NCBI GenBank assembly: GCA_009783975.1
Contig: WRCL01000058.1
Coordinates: 1-8,460, forward strand
Direction of reading: 5' to 3'
Source of the DNA: Micrococcales bacterium
GTDB taxonomy: Bacteria > Actinomycetota > Actinomycetes > Actinomycetales > Cellulomonadaceae
DNA: 8,460 nt
The first letter of the stretch is position 1. Each line of letters starts with the position of its first letter. Made by a program: the position numbers and the translations under genes. Below are positions 6,030 through 8,460 of this stretch, piece after piece. The notes under the pieces were generated by a model, which had not been told where the DNA came from, ran no database searches, and was given only the letters and a program-made list of their open reading frames with translations.

Positions 6030-6851
6030 TCAGAACATCTTCGGGTTCGCCCACACCGCGACTGCTTCGTCGGTGCCCACACCACGGGTCCGCACGATCT
6101 CCAGGCGGACCCTCAGAACACCGTCGAGGTTGGCTTCCACCTGGGCCGACTCGCCGTACGCGACGTTCTTGTACCACAGCAACCTGCCGGTGGCCGCGTC
6201 GACCACGTGGAACAAGAATGACGATTTCGGCTCGGCAGAGCCGTCGTCGAGACCGACGGTGGCTGTGAAGGTCGTAGCACCGGCGGGGACCAGGTAGTCC
6301 GCCGACGGCCGGTCGGAGACGAAGGAGCACACCAAAGCCGAGTCGTAGCCGGTCCGCGCGACCGTCGCCGGCGACCACACGTAGCTCCCCTTCGCGCAAC
6401 CAGACGTCGAGGTGACCGGCTCGCCCAGCCCGCGTGGGACCACAGGCTCGTCGGACGCAGACGGCGAGGGCTCAGGTGGTGGTGTGGTGGTCTGGGTCGT
6501 CGGGGGCGGGGTTGGCCTCTCGGCGGTGGCCTCGCCAGAGCCCGACGGCCCGAACACCACACCCAACCAGACCCCCACGACCAACGTCACCACAGCAGGG
6601 ACCGTCACGAGCAGGATCTGCTTGCTCGTGCTCAAAGGCTTCTTCGCAGGGCTGGTCTGCGGCACCGGGTGCTGCCCAGTCGCACCCATCGCAGACATGG
6701 CCGGCGGGTCGTACGCTGGTCGGCCCAGGGCGATCTGCTCGTCCACCGCTGGTATGACGGCGGTCGGGAAGTCCAGGGGCCGCGGTTGCCTGGGCTCAGG
6801 TGAGCGCCCACCGGATCGCCCCGACTCGGCACCACGGCGCTCCCGGTTCAT
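6030..6851 (-). CDS. Single-pass membrane protein with a Pro/Thr linker and NPCBM-like extracellular domain
   Basis: A 273-residue protein. Residues 1-75 are hydrophilic and Arg/Pro-rich (cytoplasmic). One transmembrane helix follows at about 79-100 (ILLVTVPAVVTLVVGVWLGV), then a Pro/Thr/Ser linker (111-138). The C-terminal domain (about 165-273) has the look of NPCBM, a beta-sandwich carbohydrate-binding module: DSALVCSFVSDRPSADYLVP, FTATVGLDDGS, FLFHVVDAATGRLLWYKN, ANLDGVLRVRLEIV, and the ending AVAVWANPKMF, like the WADP signature of the family. C152 and C175 could form a disulfide. A positively charged N-terminus puts the domain outside. A cell-surface sugar- or wall-binding role is inferred. 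The ATG at 6851 has a strong site, GAGGAG, five bases upstream. It converges on purL. Confidence 0.85.
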   Translation of the reverse strand: MNRERRGAESGRSGGRSPEPRQPRPLDFPTAVIPAVDEQIALGRPAYDPPAMSAMGATGQHPVPQTSPAKKPLSTSKQILLVTVPAVVTLVVGVWLGVVFGPSGSGEATAERPTPPPTTQTTTPPPEPSPSASDEPVVPRGLGEPVTSTSGCAKGSYVWSPATVARTGYDSALVCSFVSDRPSADYLVPAGATTFTATVGLDDGSAEPKSSFLFHVVDAATGRLLWYKNVAYGESAQVEANLDGVLRVRLEIVRTRGVGTDEAVAVWANPKMF

Positions 6852-7117
6852 CCCGGCTCCTCACGATCAGCGAACGAGTCGAATCATGCCAGACCACCAC
6901 CGTGTTTTGGCCCAGTGTGCTGGCGCACCGGGGTGAACCCCCCGGGAGTACCAAGGCTCGACCCGGCGCGCTTGGCGGTCGAAGACTCCGTCCGACGGGG
7001 CAGACATGGTCCGCGAGGCCTTGTGCCACAGTGACTGTGTCGTCACCGGTCATCTGTCCGTGGCGCCAACAGGATCGAGCCGCCACGGTCTCGATGGCGG
7101 TGAGCAGGATGCCGGAC
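6852..7117. other. Intergenic stretch between the membrane-protein gene and the mobile-type operon
   Basis: 266 bp with no convincing gene; frames open across it on both strands lack coding bias or recognisable sequence. It should contain the promoter of the 6851 gene (CATGAT lies about 35 bases upstream, with no clear -35) and the end of the operon starting near 8276. Small symmetric elements are a GGGG-TGAA-CCCC hairpin (6930-6941) and a perfect palindrome CACAGT-G-ACTGTG (7027-7039). No T-run, tRNA or clear attachment site is seen. Confidence 0.4.
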
Positions 7118-7675
7118 CTACAGGGGCGGCCCGGTTGTCCACGCCTGCGCGAGCAGGTCGCTGACGGGGACCGCCGCTGCCAGTTCGAGAGGAGCGGGGC
7201 GCCAGATCACGTGCCACCCGTGGGCCGGGGCGTCGCAAGGCGTGGCTAGGGCAAGGAACCAGCGCCACGGGCCCAGGGGGGTGCCGACGAGGCGTCCGTC
7301 GACGACCTGGACGAGCACGTCGGCCAGGTCGTCGGTGATCTGGCCGCGCAGGTCGGTGACGAGTTCGGGCCACCAGGTCACCGGCTGGTCACACGACGTG
7401 CCGGTCAGCACACCGAGGGTGGTGGTGGCTGGGCCTGCTGGGTGGGTGGTCCGGTCGTGAGCCAAGGCCAGGTGGTCCCGTGCTTCGCGTTCACCGAGCT
7501 CGTCGCGGAGACGGTCGAACAGGTCGAAGGTGACCAGGACTGCGTCGGGCGCCCCACGTCGCCCCAGGATCGCTGGTCCAGCTCCGGAATCCATCGCATC
7601 CAGGATGCTGCCGATGTGGTTGCGCACGTCAAGCAAGGAGGCCACCGGTGGAATGTCGGTGCTGGGAAGTGTCAC
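7118..7675 (-). CDS. Phd/YefM-like protein with an unassigned C-terminal domain
   Basis: 185 residues. The N-terminal part (about 11-60) resembles the Phd/YefM antitoxin fold: VASLLDVRNHIGSILDAMDS, then GAGPAILGRRGAPDAVLVTF and DLFDRLRDEL, the usual helix, beta-turn, then the V-xx-x-x-F-xx-L helix. Phd proteins bind operator DNA and neutralise a partner toxin. Here no separate toxin follows. Instead there are about 100 more residues (88-185) with several Trp (TWWPELV, GPWRWFLALATPCDAP, GWHVIWRPAP) that I cannot place. Its ATG overlaps the stop of the upstream DUF4913-like gene by 4 bp (7675-7672), so they are co-translated. It could be a solitary DNA-binding protein of a mobile element, or an antitoxin fused to a partner domain. 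The antitoxin resemblance is moderate. Confidence 0.7.
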   Translation of the reverse strand: MTLPSTDIPPVASLLDVRNHIGSILDAMDSGAGPAILGRRGAPDAVLVTFDLFDRLRDELGEREARDHLALAHDRTTHPAGPATTTLGVLTGTSCDQPVTWWPELVTDLRGQITDDLADVLVQVVDGRLVGTPLGPWRWFLALATPCDAPAHGWHVIWRPAPLELAAAVPVSDLLAQAWTTGPPL

Positions 7676-8226
7676 GGGTTGGCGTCCTCGGTGGTGTGAG
7701 TGGCTGCGAGGTCAACAGCAACATACCGGGCAAACAGCGCCTCGGGCACGGCGACAGGAACCACGGTGTTCTCGACCTGGTGCACAGTTGCTGAGCAGCG
7801 GTCGAACCCACCCCCGATCCGCGGGTCGCGAAGCCGGTCGATCGCCGGATACAAGTGTTCGTGAAACTCCCGCAGCGCAGTGGTGGGCGTGGTTGCCTGG
7901 TGGGCAGCCCACCAAGCAACCATCTGCGCGGTCAGCTCTTCGACCGCGACTGGGTGCTGCGGCCAGCACGGCGGGATGGTGCGTTCCTCACGGGCGTACC
8001 CGTACCGGGCGTTGTACATCTGGACCCACTCGTGCAGCGCCCACCAGAGCGCTTCTCGTGGCTTCCCCCGCAACGTCCACCACTGCCATACCCCTGGGGC
8101 ACCACCGTGTCCCGCCAGCCTGGCTTCTAGGAACGCGGTGATGGCCCCGATGTCGTTGCGCAGCGGGGCCAGAGCGGCATCCAGGACGGCATTCGTGACC
8201 ACAGTGTCGCTGGTCGGGATGGTCAT
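7672..8226 (-). CDS. DUF4913-like protein of actinobacterial mobile elements
   Basis: 184 residues, soluble, no signal peptide. The core matches my recollection of DUF4913: WQWWTL (47-52), ALWWALHEWVQMYNARYG (59-76), TIPPCWPQHPVAVEELTAQM then VAWWAAH (83-109), and ALREFHEHLYPAIDRLR (117-133). In this family W-x-L, W-V-x-x-x-N/L-x-x-R-Y and P-P-C-W-x-x-H-P are the conserved points. DUF4913 genes are common near transfer genes on actinobacterial plasmids and integrative elements; the biochemical role is unknown. The N-terminal 45 residues look like a helical or coiled segment. The ATG at 8226 has GGAAGA about 7 bases upstream and overlaps the stop of a 17-codon frame (ATGA); the 3' end overlaps the Phd-like gene by 4 bp. 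All this points to one operon. Confidence 0.72.
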   Translation of the reverse strand: MTIPTSDTVVTNAVLDAALAPLRNDIGAITAFLEARLAGHGGAPGVWQWWTLRGKPREALWWALHEWVQMYNARYGYAREERTIPPCWPQHPVAVEELTAQMVAWWAAHQATTPTTALREFHEHLYPAIDRLRDPRIGGGFDRCSATVHQVENTVVPVAVPEALFARYVAVDLAATHTTEDANP

Positions 8227-8276
8227 GAGTCGGTCTTCCGTCCGGTGGCAGCGAGGACAGTGGTTCGTGTGCGCAT
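8223..8276 (-). CDS. Possible 17-residue peptide translationally coupled to the DUF4913-like gene
   Basis: ATG at 8276 opens a 17-codon frame (MRTRTTVLAATGRKTDS) ending in TGA at 8223. The TGA overlaps the ATG of the next gene as ATGA, the same overlap found between the two following genes. A ribosome binding site, GGAGTG, lies about 6 bases before the ATG, better placed than the one for the DUF4913-like start. It may be a leader peptide delivering ribosomes to the operon, or a remnant of a gene cut by the adjacent IS element. The peptide itself resembles nothing I know. Confidence 0.35.
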   Translation of the reverse strand: MRTRTTVLAATGRKTDS

Positions 8277-8336
8277 TGTGGTCACTCCGTGTGGGTGCGC
8301 TGTCAGATCTGGAGGCGGGGAGGTGGTGGGCCGGGC

Positions 8337-8460
8337 TGGTGAAGCGTCCGAGGTTTCGTGCCGCTCCTATGCGGGTCTCGGCTCTCGGGCGAGGGCCGAG
8401 TAGTGGTCGTGCTCGTATCGTACCGGGCTGGTCATGCCCAGGGTGGAGTGCAGACGGTCC
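8337..8460 (-). mobile_element. 3' end of an IS3-family insertion sequence (runs off the right edge)
   Basis: Contains the C-terminus of the transposase, and after its stop a terminal sequence that starts TGGTGAAGCGTCCGAGGTTT on the plus strand. TG at the tip and a GC-rich start within ~30 bp of the transposase stop fit the right inverted repeat of an IS3-family element. The exact tip (8337 or a few bases right) is uncertain because the other end is outside the window. Confidence 0.6.
8367..8460 (-). CDS. IS3-family transposase (OrfB), C-terminal fragment
   Basis: The last 30 codons of the gene are visible: DRLHSTLGMTSPVRYEHDHY then SALAREPRPA and TAG at 8369-8367. The R-x-H-S-x-L-G-x-x-(S/T)-P-x-x-(Y/F)-E ending is the conserved end of the rve integrase-core domain in IS3 OrfB proteins. 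The DDE residues lie beyond the edge. The element stands directly upstream of the small operon, and may have cut it off from its original promoter or supply one now. Confidence 0.85.
   Translation of the reverse strand, partial: DRLHSTLGMTSPVRYEHDHYSALAREPRPA

Noticed and set aside
6852..7117. tRNA gene or phage attachment site in the 266-bp gap
   Set aside because: No cloverleaf with a T-loop could be folded, and no direct repeat of a tRNA end was found.
6800..7249. Plus-strand frame of 149 codons across the gap
   Set aside because: It overlaps the starts and ends of two better-supported minus-strand genes and has no recognisable sequence or ribosome binding site.

Overview
The window comes from a high-GC Gram-positive bacterium (Actinomycetota). 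The basis is the strongly G/C-biased third codon positions in every convincing gene, a typical actinobacterial stand-alone PurL, ATGA/GTGA translational overlaps, apparently leaderless promoters, and a DUF4913-like gene. The genus cannot be fixed from the sequence. One housekeeping gene (purL) is flanked on both sides by accessory DNA.

Left part (1-3622): two related modules lie head to tail on the minus strand. Each has a tandem array of four short repeats on a 23-bp period, a DUF4143-type ATPase gene after it, and a vapBC-type toxin-antitoxin piece after that. Module A (about 109-1602) has an intact ATPase, but its VapC is reduced to a frameshifted C-terminal stub. Module B (about 1668-3339) has an intact vapB-vapC pair, but its ATPase has lost the whole Walker A/B domain, and the break falls a few bases from its repeat array. 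The two arrays differ in sequence but share period, orientation, position and a core of the form TGC-RR-CT-WY-CG-N-CC. Between array B and purL is a perfect 34-bp inverted repeat with a 2-base centre, built from two copies per arm of a TGCGAC-containing motif.

Middle (3623-6851): purL (plus strand) encodes the large subunit of phosphoribosylformylglycinamidine synthase. It appears complete except for one missing base near codon 45, which puts the first 44 codons out of frame with the remaining 738. Convergent with it is a membrane-anchored protein with an NPCBM-like extracellular domain.

Right part (6852-8460): a minus-strand operon of mobile-element character contains a possible 17-residue peptide, a DUF4913-like protein and a Phd/YefM-like protein with an unassigned C-terminal domain, each overlapping the next by 4 bp. 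The window ends inside the 3' end of an IS3-family transposase.

The main candidate for something undescribed is the repeat-array plus DUF4143-ATPase plus vapBC arrangement, present twice with complementary decay. The array is probably a cis-regulatory or recognition site for the ATPase or its partner; that function is inference.
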